Assembly (NCBI RefSeq): GCF_007997285.1
Contig: NZ_VORX01000004.1
Coordinates: 1-64,000, forward strand
From: Gelidibacter salicanalis
Lineage (GTDB): Bacteria > Bacteroidota > Bacteroidia > Flavobacteriales > Flavobacteriaceae
Reading direction: 5' to 3'
DNA length: 64,000 nucleotides
Made by a program: the position numbers and the translations under genes. Positions 18,778 to 28,584 of this stretch are shown one piece after another (the stretch's first letter is position 1; each line of letters begins with the position of its first letter). The notes below the pieces were generated by a model. The model was not told the DNA's origin. It did not search any database and was given only the letters and a program-made list of their open reading frames with translations.

Positions 18778-20205
18778 TTAAAGCGCTAACTTTTTAGAAA
18801 TATCTTCAACGTACTTTCTAAATTGTTTATCCGTAGAGGAGAGGTTGTCAACCGTTTTGCAGGCATGTAATACTGTCGCATGATCACGTTTCCCAATTTG
18901 AGACCCAATACTCGCCAAAGATGCTTTGGTGAATTTCTTAGCGAAAAACATGGCCAACTGTCGTGCTTGTACAATATGCCTCTTACGGGTTTTAGATTGT
19001 AAGGTACTCACATCCATTTGGAAATAATCTGAAACTACTTTTTGGATGTAGTCAATAGATACTTCGCGTTTGGTGTTTTTGACAAACTTTTCAACAATTT
19101 CTTTTGCCAGGCTAATGGTAATCTCCTTTTTGTTAAAAGACGACTGTGCAATTAAAGAGATGATTGCACCTTCCAATTCCCTAACATTTATTTTGATATG
19201 TTTCGCAACATACTCAATAATATCATCCGGCATTTCAACACCATCACGATACAGTTTGTTTTTCAGAATGGACACGCGAGTTTCAAAATCCGGACTCTGC
19301 AATTCTGCAGATAATCCCCATTTGAAACGCGATAAGAGACGTTGTTCTATATCCTGCATGTCAACAGGAGCCTTATCACTAGTTAAGATGACTTGTTTTC
19401 CGTTTTGATGTAAGTGGTTAAAGATGTGAAAGAATACATCTTGAGTTCCTGATTTCCCAGATAAGAATTGAACGTCGTCAATGATTAAGACATCAATAAT
19501 TTGGTAGAAATGGATGAAATCATTACGGTTATTTTTCTTTACCGAATCGATATATTGTTGGGTGAATTTTTCCGCCGAAATATAAAGTACAGTTTTTTCT
19601 GGATATTTATCCTTAATGTCGATGCCAATTGCGTGCGCTAAATGCGTTTTGCCCAATCCGACACCTCCAAATATTAATAGTGGATTAAAGGACGTCCCGC
19701 CTGGCTTGTTTGCCACCGCTAATCCTGCATTTCTAGCCAATCGGTTTGAGTCGCCTTCCAAGAAGTTGTCAAAACTATAATTAGGATTAAGTTGTGATTC
19801 AATCTTAACATTTCTAATTCCTGGAATAACGAACGGATTCTTTAATTCAGGATTTTTATTTTTTAGTGGGATGTCAACATTTTGAGATTTTACCGCCCCT
19901 CTGTTTGAACTTGGTATTCTTTCAGTAAACGGTTGTTTATTGCCATAAGTGTTTTCCATCTTAATGACATAAACCAATTTTGCGCGTTCTCCAAGCTCCT
20001 TATTAAGGGCCACTTTAAGAATTTTGACATAGTGCTCTTCAAGCCATTCGTAAAAAAATTTACTGGGTACCTGGATACTCAAAGCATTGTCAGTAAGTTT
20101 GACTGCTGTAATAGGTTCAAACCAAGTTTTATATGCTTGGGGTTGGATATTGTCCTTTATAAAAGACAGACAATTATTCCAAACCGATTGCGCAGTTACC
20201 TCCAT
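18778..20205 (-). CDS. dnaA: Chromosomal replication initiator DnaA
   Basis: A 475-residue initiator with all four regions: domain I (1-85), a flexible linker, the AAA+ ATPase with Walker A GGVGLGKT at 180-187 and Walker B IIDD at 241-244, and the C-terminal DNA-binding domain with RDHATVLHACKT. It opens oriC and regulates its own expression. I see no cluster of DnaA boxes in the 190-base upstream gap and no dnaN or gidA neighbours, so this locus does not look like the origin, which is common for Bacteroidota. Confidence 0.98.
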   Translation of the reverse strand: MEVTAQSVWNNCLSFIKDNIQPQAYKTWFEPITAVKLTDNALSIQVPSKFFYEWLEEHYVKILKVALNKELGERAKLVYVIKMENTYGNKQPFTERIPSSNRGAVKSQNVDIPLKNKNPELKNPFVIPGIRNVKIESQLNPNYSFDNFLEGDSNRLARNAGLAVANKPGGTSFNPLLIFGGVGLGKTHLAHAIGIDIKDKYPEKTVLYISAEKFTQQYIDSVKKNNRNDFIHFYQIIDVLIIDDVQFLSGKSGTQDVFFHIFNHLHQNGKQVILTSDKAPVDMQDIEQRLLSRFKWGLSAELQSPDFETRVSILKNKLYRDGVEMPDDIIEYVAKHIKINVRELEGAIISLIAQSSFNKKEITISLAKEIVEKFVKNTKREVSIDYIQKVVSDYFQMDVSTLQSKTRKRHIVQARQLAMFFAKKFTKASLASIGSQIGKRDHATVLHACKTVDNLSSTDKQFRKYVEDISKKLAL

Positions 20206-20396
20206 TTTAAAAGTTAATTTTTTGTTTGTTAGTCAGATTAGCAAAATGAAGAGAAATTCGTGTTTTCTCTAGAATATTTTGTGAGACAAATATGTGAACA
20301 AAATTCTGAAAAAAAAAATCAATTGCTATTGAATTTGCAGTATTTTTTCCCCATGTTTAAATCCTGATCAAATTACAAAAAATAAACCAAAGAAAC

Positions 20397-20807
20397 ATGT
20401 CAAATCCTTTATTTAATGATGAAATTGAACTAAGAGTGCGTTATGGCGAAACAGATCAGATGGGGATTGTCTATTACGGAAATTATGCCCAATATTTTGA
20501 GGTTGGACGTGTCGAATGGCTAAGAAAATTAGGGGTTTCTTATAAAAAAATGGAGCAAGATGGGTTGATGCTTCCTGTGCGAAAATTGACGGTAGAATTC
20601 AAAAGGCCAGCGCTTTATGACGACTTAATTAAAGTGAAAACCCAATTGGTAAAATTGCCTTCCGCAAGCATTGAATTTGACTATGAAATTACCAATCAGA
20701 AGGGTGAAATTTTGACCTCGGGAAACACTGTATTGGTGTTTATGGATGTTCAAAAAAATCGACCTACAAGATGTCCAAAATACCTTTTGGACAAATTACA
20801 GAATTAG
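20397..20807 (+). CDS. YbgC-type acyl-CoA thioesterase
   Basis: A 136-residue hotdog-fold thioesterase. ETDQMGIVYYGNYAQYFEVGR carries the family's catalytic Asp and the YxxY signature. It would hydrolyse acyl-CoA in the cytoplasm; in E. coli YbgC belongs to the Tol-Pal region, but no tol genes occur here. It is divergent from dnaA and its last four bases overlap the stop codon of the convergent yigZ gene. Confidence 0.9.
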   Translation: MSNPLFNDEIELRVRYGETDQMGIVYYGNYAQYFEVGRVEWLRKLGVSYKKMEQDGLMLPVRKLTVEFKRPALYDDLIKVKTQLVKLPSASIEFDYEITNQKGEILTSGNTVLVFMDVQKNRPTRCPKYLLDKLQN

Positions 20808-21424
20808 TTTTTCAACACGTTCACTTTGACGTTGAAAATGGTTTTAAAAGCATCCAAAACCGCTTTTGATTTTTTAAGTCGTACTGAAATGATGATGGTA
20901 CAATCGAGCTCTAAAGTTTGGGATTTTATTTTTAAATTCTTTTCCTTGATGACCCGCATCACTTTATTCATATCTTTATACTCAAATTTGAGCTGAATGT
21001 CTTGATTAATGGTTCGGGTCACAATCTTAGATGCTTCCAAAGCCATTTGTGCGGCAGTTTTATAAGCTGATATGAGTCCGCCCACACCCAATTTAACTCC
21101 CCCAAAGTACCGGACGACGACAATCAATACGTTGGTAACATCAAAAGATTGTAGTTGTCCGTAGATGGGCATGCCCGCGCTGTTGTTGGGTTCGCCATCA
21201 TCATTGGCTCTAAATTGGTATTCATTTTCTGTTTTGCCAATTTGGTAAGCATAACACCAATGTCTGGCCGAATGGTGTTGTTTCTTTAAATCTTCAAGGT
21301 GGACTTTCACCAACTCCTCTGTGGTTACTGGAAATGCATAGCCAAAGAACTTGCTGTTTTTATCCTTAAATAGCACCTCATCAGAAGCTTTGGTAATGGT
21401 TTTATAAGTGTCTTTTTCTGTCAT
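20804..21424 (-). CDS. YigZ/IMPACT family protein
   Basis: A 206-residue protein starting MTEKDTYKTI. The UPF0029 signature is clear: SAGMPIYGQL, then VVVRYFGGVKLGVGGLISAYKTAA. A C-terminal ferredoxin-like domain (about 140-200) follows. Eukaryotic IMPACT modulates Gcn2 signalling; the bacterial role is uncertain. The start was set to the ATG at 21424, one base after the stop codon of the transporter gene upstream, rather than a TTG three codons earlier. Confidence 0.92.
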   Translation of the reverse strand: MTEKDTYKTITKASDEVLFKDKNSKFFGYAFPVTTEELVKVHLEDLKKQHHSARHWCYAYQIGKTENEYQFRANDDGEPNNSAGMPIYGQLQSFDVTNVLIVVVRYFGGVKLGVGGLISAYKTAAQMALEASKIVTRTINQDIQLKFEYKDMNKVMRVIKEKNLKIKSQTLELDCTIIISVRLKKSKAVLDAFKTIFNVKVNVLKN

Positions 21425-21425
21425 T

Positions 21426-22286
21426 TCAAGCAAAAGTTACTAAATATATGGCAATAAGTGCCAATCCTATGCCCATCCAATTTTTCTTGGTGAGATGTTC
21501 TTTAAATGCCCAAAGCCCTATAAGTGTTGAAAGCATCACAATGGCGACATTGTTAATCGTGAAAAATGTAGAGCTCTCCATTTGGGGCACTTGGAGCGAT
21601 TTGATGATAAAATATAAGGAAGCGTAATTGGCCAAGCCCAAAACCAGTCCGCCAATCAAGCTTTTCGGATCTAATTGGATGTCGTTTCTAAGTTTGCTAA
21701 TCGATAAAATTATAATCCCGATAACCCCGGCAAAACCGAAGACACAAGATGAAAACAGAATCACGTTTTCTTCGGAAATTGAGGTGCTTTGGAGGTGGTT
21801 AATATAGGTGTCACTGATGCCTGATCCGAAGAACAATAATAGCGGCCAAGCTAGATTTTTCTTAAAATTAACACTCGTCTTTGATTTGACAGAAACGAGA
21901 TATACTGATAGTAAGGCAAGTACAATGCCGATGAGCTTTTGATAACCTGCGCTCTCCTGATAGAGAAAGATCCCGGCAATAATAGGAATGACGACACTCA
22001 TTTTTGAGGCGACCGATACAACCGAAAGGCCGTTTTTTTGGGTCGTCCAGGCCATCAGGGTAAATAACCCTATAAACATGGCGCCTACAATGACACTTCC
22101 CCAAAACCATTCAGACGCCACAACGTCCGCAACCCCCATGCTGTTTTGATTGGCAATAATTCCAAAACCAAAGGCGACCATATAATTGACCACAATAGTT
22201 TGAAAAGTGTTGACCCCAAATTTTTGTAGCAATTTAAAAATGATGACAATCAATAAGGAGGCTACAATGCTGAGGACTACATACAT
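21426..22286 (-). CDS. EamA/DMT superfamily transporter
   Basis: A 286-residue inner-membrane protein with about ten hydrophobic helices in two repeated halves, the second starting near residue 145. Drug/metabolite transporters of this type export amino acids or metabolites or take up nucleotide sugars; the substrate is unknown. Its ATG overlaps the TGA of the upstream HAD gene by one base (TGATG), showing translational coupling in the ribD operon. Confidence 0.88.
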   Translation of the reverse strand: MYVVLSIVASLLIVIIFKLLQKFGVNTFQTIVVNYMVAFGFGIIANQNSMGVADVVASEWFWGSVIVGAMFIGLFTLMAWTTQKNGLSVVSVASKMSVVIPIIAGIFLYQESAGYQKLIGIVLALLSVYLVSVKSKTSVNFKKNLAWPLLLFFGSGISDTYINHLQSTSISEENVILFSSCVFGFAGVIGIIILSISKLRNDIQLDPKSLIGGLVLGLANYASLYFIIKSLQVPQMESSTFFTINNVAIVMLSTLIGLWAFKEHLTKKNWMGIGLALIAIYLVTFA

Positions 22287-22897
22287 CAAAACAACTCGCT
22301 TTTAGTAGAGAAAAGCGTGGTAATGTCGTCAGTTTCTGGATTAATATGCCAAGTGTGTATGCCTAATTTGGCAGCAGAAATAATGTTTTCTTCTGTATCA
22401 TCAATAAACAGGGATTCCTCGGCCTTGATATTATTTTCAGTTAATACAAATTCGTAAATGTTGGGGTTTGGTTTGCGTAATTGAATTTCATGAGACAAAT
22501 AAAACGCATCAAATTGGTCTTTAAACTCTTCAAAAAAGCCTACATTTTCCTTTATCCAATTGATGTGCAATTCGTTGGTATTGCTCAATAAAATAAGTTT
22601 GTATTTGTTTTCGGCAGCCAATTGCTGTACATATTCCAAGCGGTGGTTTGGGAAATCCCTTAAAATGTAATTCCAAGTGCCTTTAATCTCATCTTCGTCT
22701 AGATGAGGAAAATTGTCACCATAAAATTCCACGAATTCTTCAGTACTCATTAAGCCTTGTTCGTAGAGGATGTTGATCGCGTTTATTTCCTCAGAGAGCG
22801 TGTCCATTCCAAACAAATTAAGAGCTCTTTCCATCGCCCCTTTTTTATCCAGGTTGATAAAGACATCGCCAAAATCAAATATTAAATTTTTAATCAT
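22286..22897 (-). CDS. HAD family hydrolase (YihX-like)
   Basis: A 203-residue phosphatase of the haloacid dehalogenase superfamily. Motif I is FDFGDVFINLD (nucleophile Asp8), motif II LLSNTNELH, motif III around RKPNPNIYEFV, and motif IV FIDDTEENI. The D-x-G-[DN]-V form of motif I is that of sugar-phosphate phosphatases such as YihX. Placed directly after ribD and overlapping it by eight bases, it could supply the missing riboflavin-pathway dephosphorylation step; that is an inference from context only. Confidence 0.9.
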   Translation of the reverse strand: MIKNLIFDFGDVFINLDKKGAMERALNLFGMDTLSEEINAINILYEQGLMSTEEFVEFYGDNFPHLDEDEIKGTWNYILRDFPNHRLEYVQQLAAENKYKLILLSNTNELHINWIKENVGFFEEFKDQFDAFYLSHEIQLRKPNPNIYEFVLTENNIKAEESLFIDDTEENIISAAKLGIHTWHINPETDDITTLFSTKSELF

Positions 22898-23987
22898 TTA
22901 CAATTATTTTTAAAGTATCGTCAAATAGGTTCTGTTTTAATACTAATTTGCCTGAACATTGTGGCGCTTTTGTGCCTGCGCCAAAAGTTGTTGGTCCCGT
23001 AAATACTCGGGCTTCATCCCAAAGATTTTCATTTATAAAGGTTTGTAAGGTCTGTCGTCCACCTTCTATAATGACGGAATTAATATTATTGTTATACAAG
23101 ATTGTACAGATTTGCTTTGCAATTGTATTTTCCAAGCTCCAATCTATTTCTATATAAATGGCATCAAAACCTCTACCTAATGGAGGATGTAATGACCAAC
23201 TTTTTTGATTAGCCTCAGGTTTGGGAAGAATAGCATTATCGCCATGAATAATTAAATTTTTCGCATCATTATTGAGCAAAATGTATTCAGAATTTAACTT
23301 CAATTCTCTATCTAAAATCACTCTAATGGGATTTTTTCCTGTCCAATCTCTCACTGTCAGACTCGGGTTGTCGGCAATAACAGTATTTGTACCTACTAGG
23401 ATTGATTGTTCTTCCGCGCGCCATTTATGCACCAATTGCCTAGATAGTTGATTGGTGATCCAAACAGGTTGTTGTGCATCTCTTGTTTGTGGTGCTATAA
23501 AGCCATCTGAGGTTTCTGCCCATTTTAAAATGACATACGGACGTTGTTTATTGTGAAAAGTAAAGAAACGCTTGTGATGCGCTTTGACATCATCTTCTAA
23601 AATCCCAACAATAACCTCACAACCTGCAGCTTCCAGTTTAGCGACTCCTTTCCCCGCTACCTTGCTGTGGGTGTCAATCGTGCCAATAACGATTTTTGGG
23701 ATGTTATGGGCAATAATGGCATCAGCACATGGCGGAGTTTTTCCGTAGTGGGAGCAAGGCTCCAGCGTGACATATAGCGTTGATTTTGAGAGTAAAGACT
23801 GGTCTTTAACGCTATTTATGGCGTTAACCTCGGCATGAGCGCCTCCAAACGGACTCGTAAAGCCTTCGCCGATAATCTTGTTTGCATGCACAATGACACA
23901 TCCCACCATTGGGTTGGGGGCTGTGGTTCCCAATCCGTTTTTGCCGATGTCTATGCAGCGTTTTATATATTTTTCATGTATATTCAC
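22890..23987 (-). CDS. ribD: Bifunctional riboflavin biosynthesis deaminase/reductase RibD
   Basis: A 365-residue two-domain enzyme of riboflavin synthesis: an N-terminal deaminase with the zinc ligands in GAHAEVNAI and LEPCSHYGKTPPCAD, and a C-terminal NADPH reductase (about 145-365) with ILKWAETSDGFIA. I place the start at the GTG at 23987, since homologs begin MNIHEKYIKR; a TTG two codons upstream is the other option. A TATTTTTG box lies at 24006-24013. First gene of an operon with the HAD, transporter and yigZ genes. Confidence 0.96.
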   Translation of the reverse strand: MNIHEKYIKRCIDIGKNGLGTTAPNPMVGCVIVHANKIIGEGFTSPFGGAHAEVNAINSVKDQSLLSKSTLYVTLEPCSHYGKTPPCADAIIAHNIPKIVIGTIDTHSKVAGKGVAKLEAAGCEVIVGILEDDVKAHHKRFFTFHNKQRPYVILKWAETSDGFIAPQTRDAQQPVWITNQLSRQLVHKWRAEEQSILVGTNTVIADNPSLTVRDWTGKNPIRVILDRELKLNSEYILLNNDAKNLIIHGDNAILPKPEANQKSWSLHPPLGRGFDAIYIEIDWSLENTIAKQICTILYNNNINSVIIEGGRQTLQTFINENLWDEARVFTGPTTFGAGTKAPQCSGKLVLKQNLFDDTLKIIVND

Positions 23988-24005
23988 TCCCAATAATTAG
24001 CGCTG

Positions 24006-24013
24006 CAAAAATA
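24006..24013 (-). promoter_or_regulatory. -7 element of ribD operon
   Basis: Minus-strand TATTTTTG fits TAnnTTTG and lies 18 bases before the GTG start of ribD. No convincing -33 box. Confidence 0.4.
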
Positions 24014-24023
24014 ACATAATATC

Positions 24024-24515
24024 GTGAGCAAAGCCCCCATCCTGATCAGAGAAATAAAAACGGAAGATGATGCACAAGTAGCAGCAGTCATTCGTGACGT
24101 ATTGGTTGAAATGGGAGCGCCAAAAGTGGGGACTGCATATGCTGATGAGGCATTAGATATCATGACCGCTACCTATGCCCAAAATGATCGCGCCTATTTT
24201 GTGGTCGATGATGGCGGCAAAATTATTGGAGGTGCCGGCATAGCGCCTCTCGAAAATTTTGAAGATGCTATTTGCGAACTTCAGAAAATGTATTTTTTAC
24301 CGGAGGCGAGAGGGAAAGGTCTAGGCGCAAAGATGATGGCTATCTGTCTGGAAAAAGCAAAATCTCTAGGCTACGACAAATGCTATTTAGAAACGTTACC
24401 CTATATGACAGACGCTACAAAACTTTACGCTACATCTGGCTTCCAAAATTTAGACGGTCCATTAGGTAATACAGGACATTATGCGTGTAATGTTTGGATG
24501 ATAAAAACTCTATAA
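24024..24515 (+). CDS. GNAT family N-acetyltransferase
   Basis: A 163-residue acetyltransferase with the GNAT core: motif A LPEARGKGLGAKMMAICLEKA (about 92-112) binds acetyl-CoA, and GYDKCYLETLPYM plus ATKLYATSGF complete motif B. It starts with GTG (24024). The substrate is unknown. It ends in TAATG, shared with the prmC start, so the pair is translationally coupled. Confidence 0.9.
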   Translation: MSKAPILIREIKTEDDAQVAAVIRDVLVEMGAPKVGTAYADEALDIMTATYAQNDRAYFVVDDGGKIIGGAGIAPLENFEDAICELQKMYFLPEARGKGLGAKMMAICLEKAKSLGYDKCYLETLPYMTDATKLYATSGFQNLDGPLGNTGHYACNVWMIKTL

Positions 24516-25414
24516 TGCTATTAAAAACCTTACGAGAACATTTTTATACGTCTTTAGAACAAGACTATCCGGAAACCGAAATTCAAACGTTTTTCAATAT
24601 CTTAGCGGATTGTTTTTTAAAATTAAAAGGTTTTGAAATTCCTTTACATCTCTACGCTTCCATTTCAGGCAAGAAGGTTGAGAAGTTTGATCAGGCGATT
24701 AAACGGCTTAAAAAACAAGAACCCATTCAATATATCACTGGTGCAACCGAATTTTATGGGCTTCCGTTTAAAGTGAATGAACACACTTTAATACCAAGAC
24801 CAGAAACTGAAGAATTGGTACAAAGGGTCATAGAAGCAACGGCAGATACAGACGTTATTTCCATACTCGATATCGGAACTGGGACGGGCTGCATTGCCAT
24901 CTCCTTAGCGAAAAACAAACCTGATGCATCAGTGTACGCCATTGATGTAAGTAAAAAAGCATTGGCTGTTGCCAAAATTAATGCTAAGCTGAACGAGGTG
25001 AACCCGGCGTTTAGGGAATTGGATATCCTCAATTGGCAAGACGCTGCGGAAACATTAGATTTTGAGCCCAAGACCTTTGATGTGATAGTTTCCAACCCTC
25101 CTTACGTCAGGGAATTGGAAAAAGCTCACATGAGTGCCAATGTTTTAAAACATGAACCCGCACTAGCTTTGTATGTAGAAGACGCTGACCCGCTTATTTT
25201 TTATAGTGCAATCACTAATTTTGCTACGACCTATCTCAAAGAGAATGGATGTCTGTTTTTTGAAATTAACCAATATTTAGGCGCAGAAATGATGGAATTG
25301 CTTGAAAATTCTGGATTTGAAAGTGTATCGTTACAAAAGGATATCTTCGGCAATGATCGCATGGTGTCTGGGGTGAAAAAACGTCTAGTTACAAATGGTA
25401 GTCAGGATCAATAA
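24515..25414 (+). CDS. prmC: Release factor glutamine methyltransferase PrmC
   Basis: A 299-residue SAM-dependent enzyme that methylates the GGQ glutamine of RF1 and RF2. An N-terminal helical domain (1-80) precedes the Rossmann domain with LDIGTGTGCIAI and the substrate-binding NPPY at 194-197. The ATG at 24515 overlaps the upstream stop codon; a longer frame from a TTG adds seven residues and is unlikely. Its last 26 bases overlap the 3' end of the convergent beta-mannosidase gene. Confidence 0.97.
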   Translation: MLLKTLREHFYTSLEQDYPETEIQTFFNILADCFLKLKGFEIPLHLYASISGKKVEKFDQAIKRLKKQEPIQYITGATEFYGLPFKVNEHTLIPRPETEELVQRVIEATADTDVISILDIGTGTGCIAISLAKNKPDASVYAIDVSKKALAVAKINAKLNEVNPAFRELDILNWQDAAETLDFEPKTFDVIVSNPPYVRELEKAHMSANVLKHEPALALYVEDADPLIFYSAITNFATTYLKENGCLFFEINQYLGAEMMELLENSGFESVSLQKDIFGNDRMVSGVKKRLVTNGSQDQ

Positions 25415-27866
25415 AATCATTGAGGGCTTTAATCTTTACATCGTTTAACGAGGTCGCTTCCGTGGTGAAATCAATCCGAAGAGTTTGGTTGGGGAGCAAA
25501 TCGAAAAAATTATCACTGAAATGTCCTTGTGATGCGCTGTGTAAAAACAACCCTTTCTGAAGCGTGTTTGATGACACTTCAATTGTAAAGCCAGTAGCGG
25601 TTTTAATAATTTGTTTCTTAATTTCTCCCTTCTGAAGTTTTAAATTTTTTGGTCTGTCTAAATAATAATAGACAACTTCATCATTAAAAGTTGTCACTAC
25701 TACCACGCTGTTTTTATCAAAATTTAAATTCTTCCAATCGAGCACATGCTTAACCTCACTACTGTTTTTTGCTACGGTTATGTTTTTGTCAACAGACCAC
25801 AATTGGTTGCCGTTAAAGTCTATGATTCTTATCTGAAGTGTCCCATGTTGCGCATGCAATTTATCGTTAATAATGTAGGTTTTTAAAGTGTCATTCTTGG
25901 CATAAGACGAGATTAATACATTTTTAAACGCTTTTTTTGTGAAATAATGAAGGGCTTTCCAATTTCCCAAATAATCCAAACTCGCCCAAGAAACTGACGG
26001 CCAGACATCATTAAGTTGCCAGTACAAGGTGCCCATGGTGTACGGTCGTGCACGGCGGTGGGCTTCAAATCCCTTAGTCATTCCGTAAGCCTGCAGTAAC
26101 TGACTCATATAAACATAATCTTCAGGCTGGTCAGGAACAGGAAAATCGCGTTTCATATAGTCTTTAATCAACTGAAAACCTCGGGGATGTTTTTGATGCG
26201 ATAAAAACCCGGTTGAAGCCATTGTAATGTCTTCGGATTGATTGACAAATCGCATCACTTCAAAACTTGGAAAGCCTTGAAATCCGAATTCGCTCATAAA
26301 CCTTGGCACATTTTCCTCTAAATACTCAAACGGGTAGGCGCTATGCCAGAGCCACCAATCGTGAGCATCTCCTTCGGTTTTGTACAAGGGGTCTAAACGC
26401 CCGTGCTTTGGTGAGCTTTCCCAATAGTCAGTGTTAGTATGCGATTTGACGATGTTGGGCAGCATTGTATCAAAGACCTTTAGATAGTTGTCCCAGATTT
26501 CTGTTTTTTCGGCTTCTGAACGTCCGCGTTGCCAACCCCAGTTATGCCAGGCTTCATTATTTTCGTTATTGCCGCACCATAAGGCTATTGAAGCATGGTT
26601 GCGCAACCGCTTCACGTTGTCTAGAGCTTCCCGTTTCACGTTTTCTAAAAATTCAGCATCTCCCGGATACATTGCACAAGCAAACATAAAATCTTGCCAG
26701 ACTAAGATACCTTTTTCATCGCATAAATCGTAAAACAAATCCTCTTCATAAATGCCGCCACCCCACACCCGGAGCATATTCATATTGGCATCCACCACGT
26801 TTTGGGTGAGTTGTTCGTAATGGGCAGGAGTGACCTGATCTTGTAAACTGTGTTGCGGAATGTAATTGGAACCTTTCATAAACACATCTACGCCGTTCAC
26901 TTTAAAATAAAAGGATTGGCCAATCCTGTCTTTTTCTGCAACAAGTGCAATGGTCCTGATTCCTTTTTTTACTGAAATGGTGTCTAAGGTTTTTTTGTTT
27001 TGTTTAGCGATGATTTTAATGTCGTATAAATAGGGCGTACCTAAATTATGTGGCCACCATAATTCTGGGTTTTCAATTTCAAATTTTAGGTCAGTAGGGT
27101 TAGTTGTAATAACTTCAGAATTCAAGTTATCATTCACATAGATTTCATAGGTTATAGGATCTTTTACTGAACTAGTTACCTCCAAGTCGACTCTAAATTT
27201 GGCCAGATCTTTTGAGAGTTCTGTTTGTTCAATATAAATATCTCGAATTTTATAATCGTTCCAAGCGGTGATGGTAATGGGTCTCCAAATCCCTGAGGTA
27301 TTTAGTACCGGACCCCAATCCCAACCGTACTGAAATTGTGCTTTTCTGGTAAAAATGCGGTCGCCTTCTGGTAATTCATAAGGCAATTTCGCTTTTGCCA
27401 ACGTTTCATAAGTGGAGGTTTTCTCAAAAATGATGTGCAGATAGTTGTTTTTCTTCAACAGTTTCGACACTTCAACATTAAACCTGCGAAAAGCGTTATT
27501 AGATTTCAGAATAATGCTATCGTTTAAATACACTGTGGCATACGTATCCAGGCCTTCAAAGTTGATCTCAATATGTTTTTTGTTGAGCACTGTATTGTCT
27601 AATTGAAATTCTGTACGGTATTCCCAATCAGTGTCTGAAATCCATTGCAATTCCAAGGCATTGCTGCCAATAAAAGGATCTTTTATGAAACTGTTTCTAA
27701 AGAGATCAGAATGTACACTCCCGGGGACAATGGCTTTAGACCAGGTCGAATCAGTATGATTTTTAAATTGCCAATCGCTCATTAGTACAATGGTTTCTGG
27801 TACAGAATCCTGCTGACAACCATAACTCAAAAGTAGGATGAAGAAAAATAGAAAACGGTTAATCAT
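25389..27866 (-). CDS. Beta-mannosidase, glycoside hydrolase family 2
   Basis: An 825-residue GH2 enzyme that removes terminal beta-mannose from manno-oligosaccharides. Signal peptide with lipobox SYGC (Cys17), so a lipoprotein; sugar-binding jelly roll (about 25-200), Ig-like domain (about 205-305), TIM barrel from about 310. The acid/base is Glu435 (GNNE) and the nucleophile Glu526 (MSEFG); WGGGIYEED and the GWDWGP loop are typical of beta-mannosidases rather than galactosidases. It overlaps cutC by eight bases upstream. No polysaccharide-utilisation locus surrounds it. Confidence 0.93.
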   Translation of the reverse strand: MINRFLFFFILLLSYGCQQDSVPETIVLMSDWQFKNHTDSTWSKAIVPGSVHSDLFRNSFIKDPFIGSNALELQWISDTDWEYRTEFQLDNTVLNKKHIEINFEGLDTYATVYLNDSIILKSNNAFRRFNVEVSKLLKKNNYLHIIFEKTSTYETLAKAKLPYELPEGDRIFTRKAQFQYGWDWGPVLNTSGIWRPITITAWNDYKIRDIYIEQTELSKDLAKFRVDLEVTSSVKDPITYEIYVNDNLNSEVITTNPTDLKFEIENPELWWPHNLGTPYLYDIKIIAKQNKKTLDTISVKKGIRTIALVAEKDRIGQSFYFKVNGVDVFMKGSNYIPQHSLQDQVTPAHYEQLTQNVVDANMNMLRVWGGGIYEEDLFYDLCDEKGILVWQDFMFACAMYPGDAEFLENVKREALDNVKRLRNHASIALWCGNNENNEAWHNWGWQRGRSEAEKTEIWDNYLKVFDTMLPNIVKSHTNTDYWESSPKHGRLDPLYKTEGDAHDWWLWHSAYPFEYLEENVPRFMSEFGFQGFPSFEVMRFVNQSEDITMASTGFLSHQKHPRGFQLIKDYMKRDFPVPDQPEDYVYMSQLLQAYGMTKGFEAHRRARPYTMGTLYWQLNDVWPSVSWASLDYLGNWKALHYFTKKAFKNVLISSYAKNDTLKTYIINDKLHAQHGTLQIRIIDFNGNQLWSVDKNITVAKNSSEVKHVLDWKNLNFDKNSVVVVTTFNDEVVYYYLDRPKNLKLQKGEIKKQIIKTATGFTIEVSSNTLQKGLFLHSASQGHFSDNFFDLLPNQTLRIDFTTEATSLNDVKIKALNDFIDPDYHL

Positions 27867-28584
27867 GGATAAGCTGGAGCATTGACCGAATCATTTCGGG
27901 ATTGGACGCCATTTCTTGCCCATCGTTCAGAAATTTAGGAGTATTCATAGCGACCGGAGCAATTGTTTGGACTTCTGGCAAAAGTACGGCAGAGCAATGC
28001 ACCTCTGTAAATCCGGCGCCTTTAAAAATGAGAATATTTTGTGTATTGATTCCAGATCCGGGAAGGATGATCAGTGGCTCCTCCGCCATTTTCTGTAATT
28101 GATTTAAGATTAAAATCCCCTTTTCAGCTGAACTGCACTGGCCCGAGGTTAATATCCGGTCAACTTTAAGCGCCATTAAGGTCTCTAAAGCTTCAAACGG
28201 ATTTGGAGTCCAATCAAATGCGCGATGAAAGGTAAATGCCATAGGTTTCGCTAGGGTAATAAGTTCTTGAGTGCGTTCTACATCTATCGTTTGGTCAAGA
28301 TTTAAAACTCCAGACACAATCCCTGAACACCCTAATTCTTTACACAATTGTATATCCTGCTTCATGATTTCAAAATCGGCGTCAGAATAAGTGAAATTAC
28401 CACTTCGGGGTCTGATCAGTACAAATACCGGAATTGAGAGTTCTTGCATCACTTGCTTAAGCAGTCCGTACGACGGGGTCACGCCGCCAACAGCCAGTTC
28501 TGAACACAGTTCAATACGATGTGCACCGGCGTTTTGTGCAGATAAAGCTGATTGGAAATTGGAAGCGCAGATTTCGAGTTGCAT
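27859..28584 (-). CDS. cutC: CutC family protein
   Basis: A 241-residue TIM-barrel protein of the CutC family: LEICASNFQSALSAQNAGAHRIELC at the N-terminus, then VFVLIRPRSGNFTY and FHRAFDW. CutC was linked to copper tolerance, but that role is disputed and no metal site is evident. It is translationally coupled to the beta-mannosidase gene. Shorter than E. coli CutC only at the ends. Confidence 0.95.
   Translation of the reverse strand: MQLEICASNFQSALSAQNAGAHRIELCSELAVGGVTPSYGLLKQVMQELSIPVFVLIRPRSGNFTYSDADFEIMKQDIQLCKELGCSGIVSGVLNLDQTIDVERTQELITLAKPMAFTFHRAFDWTPNPFEALETLMALKVDRILTSGQCSSAEKGILILNQLQKMAEEPLIILPGSGINTQNILIFKGAGFTEVHCSAVLLPEVQTIAPVAMNTPKFLNDGQEMASNPEMIRSMLQLIHD

Noticed and set aside
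20293-20301. DnaA box upstream of dnaA (TTGTTCACA on the minus strand)
   Set aside because: Two mismatches from TTATCCACA and no second copy nearby, so no evidence for oriC or autoregulation here.
24494-24514. Longer N-terminus of PrmC from a TTG
   Set aside because: The ATG at 24515 overlaps the upstream stop codon in the usual coupled form, and the extra residues overlap the GNAT coding sequence.
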